Below, one piece after another: positions 1-12,200 of a stretch of DNA of 64,000 nt; position 1 is the first letter of the stretch, and every line of letters starts with the position of its first letter. The stretch lies in assembly GCA_030063045.1 (NCBI GenBank), contig JAQSEB010000041.1:1791501-1855500 (forward strand), in the 5' to 3' direction. Position numbers and translations under genes: made by a program. The notes beneath the pieces were generated by a model that worked only from the letters and a program-made list of their open reading frames with translations, was not told where the DNA came from and searched no databases. The DNA comes from Pratylenchus scribneri (taxonomy: Eukaryota > Nematoda > Chromadorea > Rhabditida > Pratylenchidae).

Positions 1-288
1 ACTTCGGATTCAATGAAACCAAAAGAAACATGAAAGAAAGAACAATAAAATTCTCTTCTCAATGAGATGACTAACTAACTATATTTATTATTATTTTTGC
101 ATGTTTTTATTTTTGTTTTTTGTTGTCATTTTTTCAAATTTTCATGAAATCATAATTTTGGATAATCAAGATAAAATTTAAATCATCCAAAACAGAAATT
201 TGTTGTGGTAAAAGGTTTTTAAGCCTATTTTTATTTTATACCTAATTTGTTATCCAATTTTATTATTATATTTGGTTATTTTTTAAAA

Positions 289-3200
289 ATGGACCGATTC
301 AATGGGAAAGATGCCGTCATTCCAATTTCAGGTAAAAATATGAACATTTTTACTCAATTTTATTACTTTTTTAAAGGCAATTTTGGTTGCAAATTGGACA
401 AAAATACGGGCAGAACTATTTTTATTAGGATCGTCAAATCAACCAAAGTTAGTAAAGACAAAAAAAATTTAATAAAAAAAATACATTTTAAGAAATGCAT
501 TAATTTGGCTGTTGAACACAACAAAATTGCCAATTTTTCTAAACATTTCATCAACCATGAGAGGGAACTACATCTTTTCTATGAATATCCAATGAATTTG
601 GGCAATGCCACTCGAATTTTGAATAATTTTTACAAAGATGGCCTTCCGGAATTGGCAATTCGATTAATTGCAAGGAATTTGCTTGAGGCATTGTCCCATC
701 TTCATTCTCGAGGAATTATACACAGGTTTGACCTAATTTACTTTTTATTTACTCCATTTAATTTAATAGAGCTGTTTGTGCTGAAAACATTTTCATCAAT
801 TCCGACGGTCATTGCCGCTTGGCACTGACGGAACATGCAATTAAGGTAAATCCAATTTTAATTAATTCCAAAATTGTAATTTTAATTGACAGATTGAAGA
901 ATGTCCCCGATGGATGGGCCAACAGGATCGTGTGCACAATTTCAATAATCTTGAGGATGTTTTCGTGTGGTTAGCACCAGAAGTGCTAAGGCAGGATCTG
1001 AATGGGTATGGCACCCAGGCCGATGTGTACAGTTTCGGGATTTGCCTTTGTGAATTGGCCAATGGGGTGGCACCATTTTCCGAGATGGAACCATTGCAAA
1101 TTTTATACGAAAAACTTCGAGGCACAACACCATTTTTGCAGCAGGAGGGATATTCATCGCCAGGTTAGAGCAATTTTATTATTAATTGTAATTCTGATTT
1201 GCGATAGTAATTGTAAAATTCTGATTTGCGATTGTAATTGTAAAATTCTGATTTGCGATTGTAATTGTAAAATTCTGATTTGCGATTGTAATTGTAAAAT
1301 TCTGATTTGCGATTGTAATTGTAAAATTTTGATTTGTAATTGTAATTCTGATTTGTAATTGTAATTCTGATTTGTAATTGTAATTCTGATTTGTAATTGT
1401 AATTCTGATTTGCGATTCTTAATTGTAAAATTCTGATTTGCGATTGTAATTGTAAAATTCTGATTTGCGATTGTAATTGTAAAATTCTCATTTGCGATTG
1501 TAATTGTAAGATTCTGATTTGTAATTGTAATTCTGATTTGCAATTGTAATTGTAAAATTCTGATTTGCGATTGTAATTGTAAAATTCTGATTTGCGATTG
1601 TAATTCTGATTTGCGATTGTAATTGTAAAATTCTGATTTGCGATTGTAATTCTGATTTGCGATTGTAATTGTAAAATTCTGATTTGTAATTGTAATTCTG
1701 ATTTGCGATTGTAATTGTAAAATTCTGATTTGCGATTGTAATTGTAAAATTCTGATTTGCGATTGTAATTCTGATTTGCGATTGTAATTCTGATTTGCGA
1801 TTGTAATTGTAAAATTCTGATTTGCGATTGTAATTCTGATTTGCGATTGTAATTGTAAAATTCTGATTTGCAATTGTAATTGTAAAATTCTGATTTGCGA
1901 TTGTAATTGTAATTGTAAAATTTTGATTTGTAATTGTAATTATGATTTGTAATTGTAATTCTGATTTGCGATTGTAATTGTAAAATTCTGATTTGCGATT
2001 GTAATTGTAAAATTTTGATTTGTAATTGTAATTATGATTTGTAATTGTAATTCTGATTTGCGATTCTTAATTGTAAAATTCTGATTTGCGATTGTAATTC
2101 TGATTTGCGATTGTAATTGTAAAATTCTGATTTGCGATTGTAATCGTAAAATTCTGATTTGTAATTGTAATTCTGATTTGCAATTGTAATTGTAAAATTC
2201 TGATTTGTAATTGTAATTCTAATTTGCGATTGTAATTGTAAAATTCTGATTTGTAATTGTAATTCTGATTTGCGATTGTAATTGTAAAATTCTGATTTGC
2301 GATTGTAATTGTAAAATTCTGATTTGTAATTGTAATTCTGATTTGCGATTGTAATTGTAAAATTCTGATTTGTAATTGTAATTCTGATTTGCGATTGTAA
2401 TTGTAAAATTCTGATTTGTAATTGTAATTCTGATTTGCGATTGTAATTGTAAAATTCTGATTTGTAATTGTAATTCTGATTTGCGATTGTAATTGTAAAA
2501 TTCTGATTTGCGATTTTAATTCTGATTTGCGATTGTAATTGTAAAATTCTGATTTGCGATTTTAATTCTGATTTGCGATTGTAATTGTAATTCTGATTTG
2601 TAATTGTAATTCTGATTTGCGATTGTAATTGTAAAATTCTGATTTGTAATTGTAATTCTGATTTGCGATTGTAATTGTAAAATTCTGATTTGTAATTGTA
2701 ATTCTGATTTGCGATTGTAATTGTAAAATTCTGATTTGTAATTGTAATTCTGATTTGTAATTGTAATTCTGATTTGCGATTGTAATTGTAAAATTCTGAT
2801 TTGTAATTGTAATTCTGATTTGTAATTGTAATTCTGATTTGCGATTGTAATTGTAAAATTCTGATTTGTAATTGTAATTCTGATTTGCGATTGTAATTGT
2901 AAAATTCTGATTTGTAATTGTAATTCTGATTTGCGATTGTAATTATAAAATTCTGATTTGCGATTGTAATTGTAAAATTCTGATTTGCGATTGTAATTGT
3001 AAAATTCTGATTTGCGATTGTAATTGTAAAATTCTGATTTGCGATTGTAATCGTAAAATTCTGATTTGTAATTGTAATTCTGATTTGCAATTGTAATTGT
3101 AAAATTCTGATTTGTAATTGTAATTCTAATTTGCGATTGTAATTGTAAAATTCTGATTTGTAATTGTAATTCTGATTTGCGATTGTAATTGTAAAATTCT

Positions 3201-4129
3201 GATTTGCGATTGTAATTGTAAAATTCTGATTTGTAATTGTAATTCTGATTTGCGATTGTAATTGTAAAATTCTGATTTGTAATTGTAATTCTGATTTGCG
3301 ATTGTAATTGTAAAATTCTGATTTGTAATTGTAATTCTGATTTGCGATTGTAATTGTAAAATTCTGATTTGTAATTGTAATTCTGATTTGCGATTGTAAT
3401 TGTAAAATTCTGATTTGCGATTTTAATTCTGATTTGCGATTGTAATTGTAAAATTCTGATTTGTAATTGTAATTCTGATTTGCGATTGTAATTGTAAAAT
3501 TCTGATTTGTAATTCTGATTTGCGATTGTAATTGTAAAATTCTGATTTGTAATTGTAATTCTGATTTGTAATTGTAATTCTGATTTGCGATTGTAATTGT
3601 AAAATTCTGATTTGTAATTGTAATTCTGATTTGCGATTGTAATTGTAAAATTCTGATTTGTAATTGTAATTCTGATTTGCGATTGTAATTGTAAAATTCT
3701 GATTTGTAATTGTAATTCTGATTTGTAATTGTAATTCTGATTTGCGATTGTAATTGTAAAATTCTGATTTGTAATTGTAATTCTGATTTGTAATTGTAAT
3801 TCTGATTTGCGATTGTAATTGTAAAATTCTGATTTGTAATTGTAATTCTGATTTGCGATTGTAATTGTAAAATTCTGATTTGCGATTGTAATTCTGATTC
3901 GTAAATTACTTTAATTTTTTTAATTTTAGATATGCACCATCAAAGATGTTTCTCACAACAATTGCATCAAATTGTGAATGATTCATTGGAAATTGAGCCC
4001 ATCCAAAGGCCATCATCACGTCAATTGCTGGACAAATATGGAGATTTCCTTTGCGCGAATTCAACAACAATTCATTTTGGCCCAGATGAACTTTTGAGAA
4101 CGATGCCAATGGCCATCAAATTATTCTAA
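289..4129 (+). CDS. strd-1: STRAD-like pseudokinase (LKB1 adaptor)
   Basis: Five exons: 289-331, 377-725, 770-845, 893-1163 and 3930-4129, with consistent phases, giving 312 aa. The protein has a kinase fold matching STRAD: KDGLPELAI, then HLHSRGIIHR, WLAPEVLRQDLNGYGT, DVYSFGICLCELANG and a C-lobe ending RPSSRQLLDKY. The catalytic-loop HRD is replaced by HRAVCAENI and no DFG is visible, so by family knowledge it should be a pseudokinase that allosterically activates LKB1/PAR-4 with MO25. The C-terminal tail after the C-lobe is short. Intron 4 (1164-3929) is almost entirely minisatellite; the other introns are 44-46 nt. The start is the ATG directly upstream of exon 1 and gives no glycine-rich loop, so an extra upstream exon cannot be excluded. 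AATAAA-like signals follow near 4200. Confidence 0.85.
1183..3904 (+). repeat. Intronic minisatellite array 1
   Basis: About 2.7 kb of tandem modular units in the last intron of the STRAD-like gene. Units are mainly 27 nt (GATTTGCGATTGTAATTGTA plus AAATTCT) and 19 nt (GATTTGTAATTGTAATTCT); between about 2.2 and 3.9 kb they often alternate as a 46-nt higher-order unit. The sense strand is T-rich and full of stops. The antisense strand is open by chance and yields long low-complexity ORFs that are not genes. Confidence 0.97.
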
Positions 4130-4286
4130 TCCCCTTACCCTTTATTTTTGTTAACATTTTTTTGCAATAATCTTTTTTCTTTCATTCTCTTTTTCCCATT
4201 AAATAAAAATAAAATGGAATATTTGAGTGTACAAAATAATTATTTCCATCCATTTTATCCCTCAATCCAATCCTCCGAATTCGCAT

Positions 4287-5356
4287 TCATTCCTTCAACA
4301 AAATTATCGTGGAATTTTCCGAATCCTCCCCAACTCCATTTATTGCACGGCATCGAAGCGACATTGAGGCATTTTCCGTCATGGAAGTGTCCACCAGCAA
4401 ATCACCATTGTTCATTTTCTGTGAAGAGAGGAGGAATATTTTCGGCATATTTATATTGAATGCCAACCATAATGAATGGGTAATCCTCAATTGGTTCCTC
4501 CTTTTCCAATCGCATTCCATCCACCGCGAATACGGTCCATTCATTTTTTGGTTTTGGATTCCCGGTGGATCGACATAAAATTTGCAAAATTGTTCCGGCC
4601 ACATCCATCCTCGAAGATGTGACCAAATAAATAATTGGTGCCTTCGGCATTTGCATCTGAAGTTGAGCTTTGGTTGCACCCGAAATTGCCCTTTCTGGGA
4701 AATGGATATTTAAATAAGAAATCATTTCTTTTGCCTCACCGGCCCTTCGGGCAATTAGAATTGGGGCCAAATTGATTTGGTCACTTTCCAACCATTTTGA
4801 CGGGTTACAAGCGAGTCGAGCCCGACAACTGACTACGGCGGAATTCATTGGTGTACCTCCTCCTCTCTTCAATTGTTGGCCAACTTGCCGGGTGAACATC
4901 TCCGGAATGCAAAGGCGATGACATTAAATTGGGAGGCCATTTTTTTGAAAAAAAAATGATTTTAATTCCATACTAGTTTCGCTCAATCCTAATTGCCCTT
5001 TTCCATCGGCATCATTGTTGGCCATAAGCAATTGACCAAATGCGCCCGTTGAACTGGACCGAATCATTTTACCATTGTAAAACCATTCAACCACCGTCTG
5101 AATTAATGAATCAATGAAATCGAATTTGGATGAAAACACTGACTTCAGCCGGTGCGCTGATCACATCGCAAAGGAGCATCTGCGGACACATTATGTTCTT
5201 CTCGGATTTGTGCAGTCGAATTCCGCCGGGGTTGGCGAAATCCAACATTTGTCCATCCAACAAATTTGAAGGACAATCCCCGGCGGCATTGGAGGAAGTG
5301 AAGAAAAAATAGTTGGCCAACAATAAATACAAGGAAAATTGATGAAGAAAAGCCAT
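4287..5356 (-). CDS. Secreted two-Ig-domain protein (ZIG-like)
   Basis: Reading on the minus strand, the exons are 5356-5144, 5097-4974, 4883-4740, 4694-4468 and 4418-4287; phases agree and the product is 279 aa. It starts with a signal peptide (MAFLHQFSLYLLLANYFFF). Two immunoglobulin-like folds follow: the first has CDVISAP, then VVEWFYNGKMI, then SAVVSCRA; the second has LQILCRSTGNPKPKNEW and SMSLRCRAINGVGEDS. There is no transmembrane segment or GPI-like tail, so it should be secreted. The arrangement resembles the nematode ZIG (two-Ig) family, which acts in the maintenance of neuronal position; I cannot assign a particular paralog. The gene is convergent with the STRAD-like gene, with only about 157 bp between the stop codons. 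Confidence 0.75.
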
Positions 5357-6291
5357 TTTGGCTAAAAATGAGTGGATGATGTTTGTTTGGCAATTCAGGC
5401 AACAAAAAATGAAAGGGGAAATGAAGCCTGTTTATGTATAATGCGAACGCTTTTTTCTGGCCTTAAAAGGAAGAGAATGGTGTGAAGACGGAATCAAAAA
5501 TAATGAGCAAAATATACGACGTTACGTAGATGGAATTGCTTTTAAAAAAGTGCGCTTAAAATCTACAATTTCATTTTGAAGCCAATTAACATCACACAAA
5601 ATCAACTGGTAAAAAGAAAGGATTAAAAATAGTAAATGGGGAAAAGCTATTGGAAGATTGGATGGATTAATTAATCCTTTACGCTCAATGCAAACTCAAA
5701 AATATAAATGCCGAATTGTGGTCGAGGGCGATGGCGGCATTACGGTTTTTTTTGCTTGCTTTCGCGCCCCCGGTTATTCGCATGAATGCCGATAGGCCAC
5801 AAAATAATTCAATTTGGCAAAAATCAAGCGAATAAAAGGAGGGGAACATTTTTCTACCTTTTACGCCAACTCAATTTATTTTTATTTTATTAACACCTGT
5901 CAAGAATAATTTGTGATTTTTGCCTAATAAAATTATGTTTCAGTTTTCTGCTATGGACAACAAATTAACCTTTCGCCGAAAAAATAATGAAATTTGAGGA
6001 ATTTGAGTTGACGAATTGTTGGAAAAATGAATCCCAGGAGGAGAAAAGGAAGCCAAAGAAGGAGGAAAGGAGGGAATAAAAAAAATTAATGCCAACTAGT
6101 AAATAGAGGCGGGTCACTCTCTTGGAAAACGGCATTAAATGTCAGACTTTTTCCTAATGTTTTTGGAAAGAAATTATCGCAAAAAACAAAATGTTAAAAG
6201 ATTTATTGTTTTTTAGAGAATTTAATATACAATTAATTATTATTTGGGATTATATTACAACTAATGTTATTTGGGATTATCAATCTATTAA
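5357..6291. other. Intergenic region, no gene seen
   Basis: About 0.9 kb of AT-rich sequence between the ZIG-like start and the gei-8 stop. It should hold the ZIG-like promoter and the gei-8 3' end. I see no ORF, RNA gene or repeat that I can support. Confidence 0.5.
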
Positions 6292-9200
6292 TTAATTCTC
6301 TTCATCCGATGAAAGCGGTTCATAAATTTCCACTCCAACGGCTGCTGCTGCTGCTGATGAAGATGAAGTGTCCGCTTCCATCCTTTTTTTTGAAGTCGAT
6401 TCCATTTGGAAATAGTTGGCCATTGGTGGCTGTTGAAGTGGTGGACAAATTGCATCGGCCACGGGCTCATCTTGGAAATCGAATACAGTGAAAAATGCTG
6501 GAAGGGGTGCCGGAGTCATGTTGGATGGTTGATTGGCAATTGATGTTGATGTGTGGGCGGCTAAATTACAAATTAATTATTATTTAAGTCCATTCCGATC
6601 TCGAATCTTGCCTGTTTGTTTGTTGCCGCTGTCTTGTTTATTGGTTGTTGATTTTTCTTCATCGCTGTCATCCGAAAGTGATTCATAGCAAGAGGACAGT
6701 TGGCCTTGGTTCGAATCGGTCTTTTGCAGTGTTTCACCGGAATTTGTGGTCAAATTGGAATCGCGTTGCTCCAGCATAGGTTTTTCCTTCTCCAGCAACA
6801 ATTCTGTTCCAGAACGAGGATTCAATGACGGCGAAATTGTAGTGTTGGTAGCTCGAGGAGCATTTAGTCGATTCAAATTTGAGGCAGGGAGATTGTTTGT
6901 TTCCGGAATTGATGAAGGAAGGATTGCGGTTGCAAGACCTTTAAAGTTAAAATGTGTTTTTGATTAAAACAAATTGAGAATTTACAATTACAATTGCAAA
7001 TCAGAATTACAATTACAATAGCAAATCAGAATTTACAATTATAATCGCTAATCAGAATTACAAATACAATCGCAAATCAGAATTTTACAATTACAATCGC
7101 AAATCAGAATTACAATTACAATCGCAAATCAGAATTTTACAATTACAATTACAAATCAGAATTTTACAATTACAATTGCAAATCAGAATTACAATTACAA
7201 TCGCAAATCAGAATTACAATTACAATCGCAAATCAGAATTACAATTACAATTGCAAATCAGAATTTTACAATTACAATTGCAAATCAGAATTACAATTAC
7301 AATCGCAAATCAGAATTACAATTACAATTGCAAATCAGAATTACAATTACAATCGCAAATCAGAATTACAATTACAATTGCAAATCAGAATTTTACAATT
7401 ACAATTGCAAATCAATTACAATTACAATCGAAAATCAGAATTTTACAATTACAATCGCAAATCAGAATTTTACAATTACAATCGCAAATCAGAATTACAA
7501 TTACAATTACAATCGAAAATCAGAATTACAATTACAATCGAAAATCAGAATTTTACAATTACAATCGCAAATCAGAATTTTACAATTACAATCGCAAATC
7601 AGAATTACAATTACAATCGCAAATCAGAATTACAATTACAATCGCAAATCAGAATTTTACAATTACAATTACAAATCAGAATTACAATTACAATCGCAAA
7701 TCAGAATTTTATTACAATTACAATCGCAAATCAGAATTTTACAATTACAAATCAGAACATTTTTTTTAATTAAGAAAATTTTTAATTCCCATTTAAAACA
7801 ACCAACCTGATTTTCTCCTCATAATTTCTGAATTCCTCCTCAAGGTATTTTGACTACTCTGTTCCGAAGATTCCGCAGTTGTATTTGCATTGTTATTCGC
7901 TGCTTCAATCGTGCCAAGTGATGCTGCATTTGCTTCGGCTGCCATTGCCACCACACTTGCCTCCTCCATCATTCTCGTTTGCTGCTGCGATTGTTGCATA
8001 ATGTTGGCTTGTTGCTGTGCTTGCAAATTGTTCAGCCATTCCGGAGGAAATGTGCCAAGCATCCCACTCAATTGTGTGCTCAATTCCATTGCCGCCTCTT
8101 TGGATGGAACAGAGAAACCGAATTGAGCCAATAAACCGGAAGTCAACTCTGCGGAATTGATTTGGTGAAAATTACCATTAAAAATTCCATAAAATACCTT
8201 CAATTGCTGCAGAATTCGCATCAATTTGTTGTCCAATTGTTGTCGTTGTTTTCGGCTGCTGTTGTTGATCTTTGTTGATTCCGACCACCAACTGATTCGT
8301 TGTATTCGCCGTCGAAGCCAACATTTGCTTTTGTTGCTGATCAAATGTTTCATTCGTCGATCCAATAAGCGTGTTCCTTGATCGATTTGGTGTACCTGAA
8401 TTGAATTTAATAAATTTCATTAATGTGTTAGGGATAAATAGTAGAGTGGATTGCTGCCCATGTTTTATTTCTTGGAGGTTCTATTTTCGATACCCAGCAC
8501 CGTATAATAATTTTTCTATACTCTTTTCAAAAAAAACCCATTTCTAACCTTTTTAGTTGCATTATTAATTTAAAAATTTATTAACCTTTGGTTATTGATC
8601 CTTGAGGCACTAAAAGTGGTCTCCCATCGCTGGCCCCCGTTGTATTCACCGCCACTGTTTCATCAGATTCCAATTCTTTTTTAATTTCGACCCTTTAAAT
8701 TTACATAAATGTATTTTAAAACATTTCCATCCCCCAAAATACCCTTCGGTTATTTTCATCTCTTTTGGTGGCGGTTGCCCCTCTAATACATTAGCCCACA
8801 TTTCTTCCATTGTGGCCGGCTTCTGCTCCATTCCATCACCATCTTCCTCCTCAATTCCATCAATTATTAGTGCCGGTTTGGGTGGTTGTTGTGTCGTTCG
8901 AATGATTGTGGCTCTATTTTTGAATGCTTCAAATTCTGTTTGGAGTTCGCCCATCAAAAGCTGAAAAAAATATAAAATATGTGTAAAATAGAGTTTAGGA
9001 CTCGTTTTTTTGGTAAAAAATATTTTATTTCGTCCATAAATATACCGTAGAAAAATGCATAAAAATTGACTATCAAGTCAGAAAAAATAGCTTCCTCTGA
9101 ATGGATTCGAACCCGAGACCTAATTTTTTCGAAAGTGAATGGTCGCTCTGAACGAATTTTTTGTACAAAGATTTTTGAACACTATATACAGCCTAAATCT

Positions 9201-12200
9201 AGTCCTGCCAAAAACTCAATTTGAAAGGTACAAAAGACAAAATTTAATTTAAAAGCAAACCTCATCAATTTCTTTGGTGATTCGCTTGAAACAATTTGTA
9301 CAGCATTTTGTGGCGGATAGTGGCATTTTAAGTCTATAAAATATTTTTGTAATAAATTATTTTCCCTAAAATGTTCAATCAAACCTATAGATGATGAATC
9401 GTTTGTGATCGATGCTAAGTGTGCCAAATTTCTCCGGGATATTCCGGGCCGATTTCATTTTCCTCTTCCCACCAACACAAATGCAACTGCCCAGCGGGCA
9501 CCGGTTCAGCGTTTTGTTTCGTTGTGCTTGTTGGACACATTTTGTGCAAATTGCAATTTCCTTTTGATAATTTGTCGACTGGGAATAGTTTTGATTGTTG
9601 AAATCGCCGGCCAAAAAATGTTCAGCCTGTCGATTGTTTTGTTGGGCCAGCGACTCAAGCAAAAGAATTCGGGAATCGCAAAGAAGGCATTCAACAAATG
9701 CGCAGCCATTTCGATCTTTAAATTGAGAATTGGACTAATTTTGTGTGTAAAAATGAAAAATTCATACAATTTGTGAAATTTTCATCCGTATCACCAAAAC
9801 GAGGCATCACCGGTGGACGATATCTGAATGAATACAATCATTAAAAAATCGTATTTTGGTCAAAAATTATGTAGTATTAAACCGTTTGAACCATCTTACG
9901 GTTTTTGGTTCAAAACTATTTAAAAATTGGTTTTAAGCCGGTTCAAAAATAAAAAAAATCATTCGCCGCTACCGGGTATCGAACCGTTGACCAAAGAAGA
10001 TAAACTGGGTGGTCTAACCGGCTGAGCTATTTGATTTGCTTTGGTCTAACAATTCAAATGATGTGTCGTCTCATAATCAGATATCTATCGATTGGATATG
10101 TTTTGGAGGTCTTAGGATAAATTTTTAAACAGTAATAAACTTGTATAATTTTTTTTTTTGCTAATACAATATTTTTCGGTAAATTCAATATTTCCCTTAA
10201 TTATTGATTATTTACCCTTGTCTGCCAATCTTCTTCCGCCGCCTGCCCAATTTTTGTTTGTAATTGTTCCTCTTCTTGGTCATATAATAAAATTGGACAC
10301 ATTCCTTGATGGTTTTTGTTGGGATGAATGCGGCGATGGCGGCAAAATTTTTCTAAATAAATTAATTAAAATAAATTTATTTATAATAAAATTCGCAAAC
10401 CCCATATAGAGCAATTTTCTCATTAAATATTGATTTTTCCGTATCATTCCATGCATTTTGAAATGCCTCCAATTGGGCACGGCTTTCGGCGAGTGCATTT
10501 TCCACAATTCCATTTCTAAAAGCAATAAATTGAATTTTAATGGGAGGAAGGTCTTTTGGGCGTTTTGGTTTAGTATTTCCTAGTCGAATCAGCTGGTCTT
10601 AGGCTTAAGGTTTAGGATATGGGTAAAATTATCAACCCAATGAAAAACCCTTTATTTTTGCAAAATTTTAGGTCATGAGTTCGATTTTTTAGGTGTGTGA
10701 TGAACATTTTTATGTATTTTTAAGTCTAGAGTTTAAATATTTTATCAAAATTGTTTTTTTTTTAATTTTTAACCTAAAAAGAGACTTGGACTTTTGAAAA
10801 ATTTATGTCTCGGATTCGAACCCGCGCAGGGGAAGGTATTTTTTCTAGCTTAATTGTCAATTTTTTTCCAATTTTAGACATTCAACAAAATATTTTTAGA
10901 CCAGATAAAATATTCCAAACATATAATATTTTACCAAAAATGCTATTTAGTAGGGTAATTTACCTATTGTCGAAATATCTTCTCGGTGGATTTGAAAAAA
11001 TTGGCGGGACAAGGGCAGCCGCATACATTTTCTCATCAATGATTTCTTGTTGCTAAAAATGAACATAAATTTACAATGCCAAATGTTATTCAAACTTACT
11101 TCATTTTTAAATTCATTTAAATTTAATTGGATTGAAGATTCATCGGAAGCATTTGCTGCCGTTGAGGTTGTTGGCACCAATCCAAGTCCATTCCCTCCTT
11201 GTGCCAATGAAAACCGAGTCCTCTCAATTCGATTATTTCGCTCCTTTTCTTCTCTCATTTTCTTCAACTCAACAAATGTTTTTTCAAAAATCTAAAATTA
11301 TTTAATTTAATGCAAATTAATCAATTTTCAAAATGGACCTCTCTATGTTTGACATCACGCATCAACTTTTTCTGGCTTTTTTCATAGCCAATAACTTTTC
11401 GTTCCCAGGCCGCCAATTGTTCCTCATAAATAATCCGCCTCCGTTCCATTGTGTCTTGTCGACGTTCGCGTTGAATTCGCATCGCCTGGACCAGCATTGG
11501 CAACATTTGAATCCTTTTTAAAAGGGTTATTATTGCTATAAAAATGGACAAAATCTACCCCCGTTCATATTCTGCTGCCAATCGGGCTGCGTCTTCCGCC
11601 ATCAATTCTTGATTCTTAAAAATAAATTATTAATGGCGAATATAATAATGCTAAGGAATAGCAGCGTTTTATGGTCAGGTTTTTTGGTTATAATTACCGT
11701 ATTTCAACAAGAAATTTTGTGATATAAAGTTCGAAAAAATAACTTCCTCTGAGCAGGTTCGAACCCGAGACCTATATTTTTCAATAGCTAAGGTCCACTC
11801 TTTGAGTTGAAAATTTTCAAAAAGCTGAAAAATCTTTATAAATCTTAACCAGACCTAAGCCTAGTCCTAATCAACCATCATAAACGCATTAGTCTAGCCA
11901 AAATTATTCCAAATTCAAACCGTTTTTGTCGGCTGCTGTTCCGCTGGAATATTCATTGGTGGAAGTGAACTTGCGGCGGCAGCAGCCTTTTGCCTATTTT
12001 CCGCATAAATTCGTTCAATCAATGCATCGGTGGGCGATATTCCATCATCTTGGTCCTCCTCTGCATCATCCGTGCCATTGTTTACGCCTGCCAATGGTTC
12101 CTGCTTTGCTTTTGCCAATATTTTTTCATAAGTTTTTGCTTTCTTCTCTGCGTTCTTCTGCATTGTTGCGGCATGACTCCGTTCACGGTCTATTTTTTCC

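Noticed and set aside
1154..3090. Long antisense ORFs of repeated QIRITITNQNYN-type protein (also at 7176-7810 and 63279-63710)
   Set aside because: They are the stop-free strand of the minisatellite inside introns; composition and position explain them.
9955..10035. tRNA gene on the minus strand
   Set aside because: A- and B-box-like parts are present but the arms do not pair into a cloverleaf with a clear anticodon; better explained as a SINE head or decayed tRNA.
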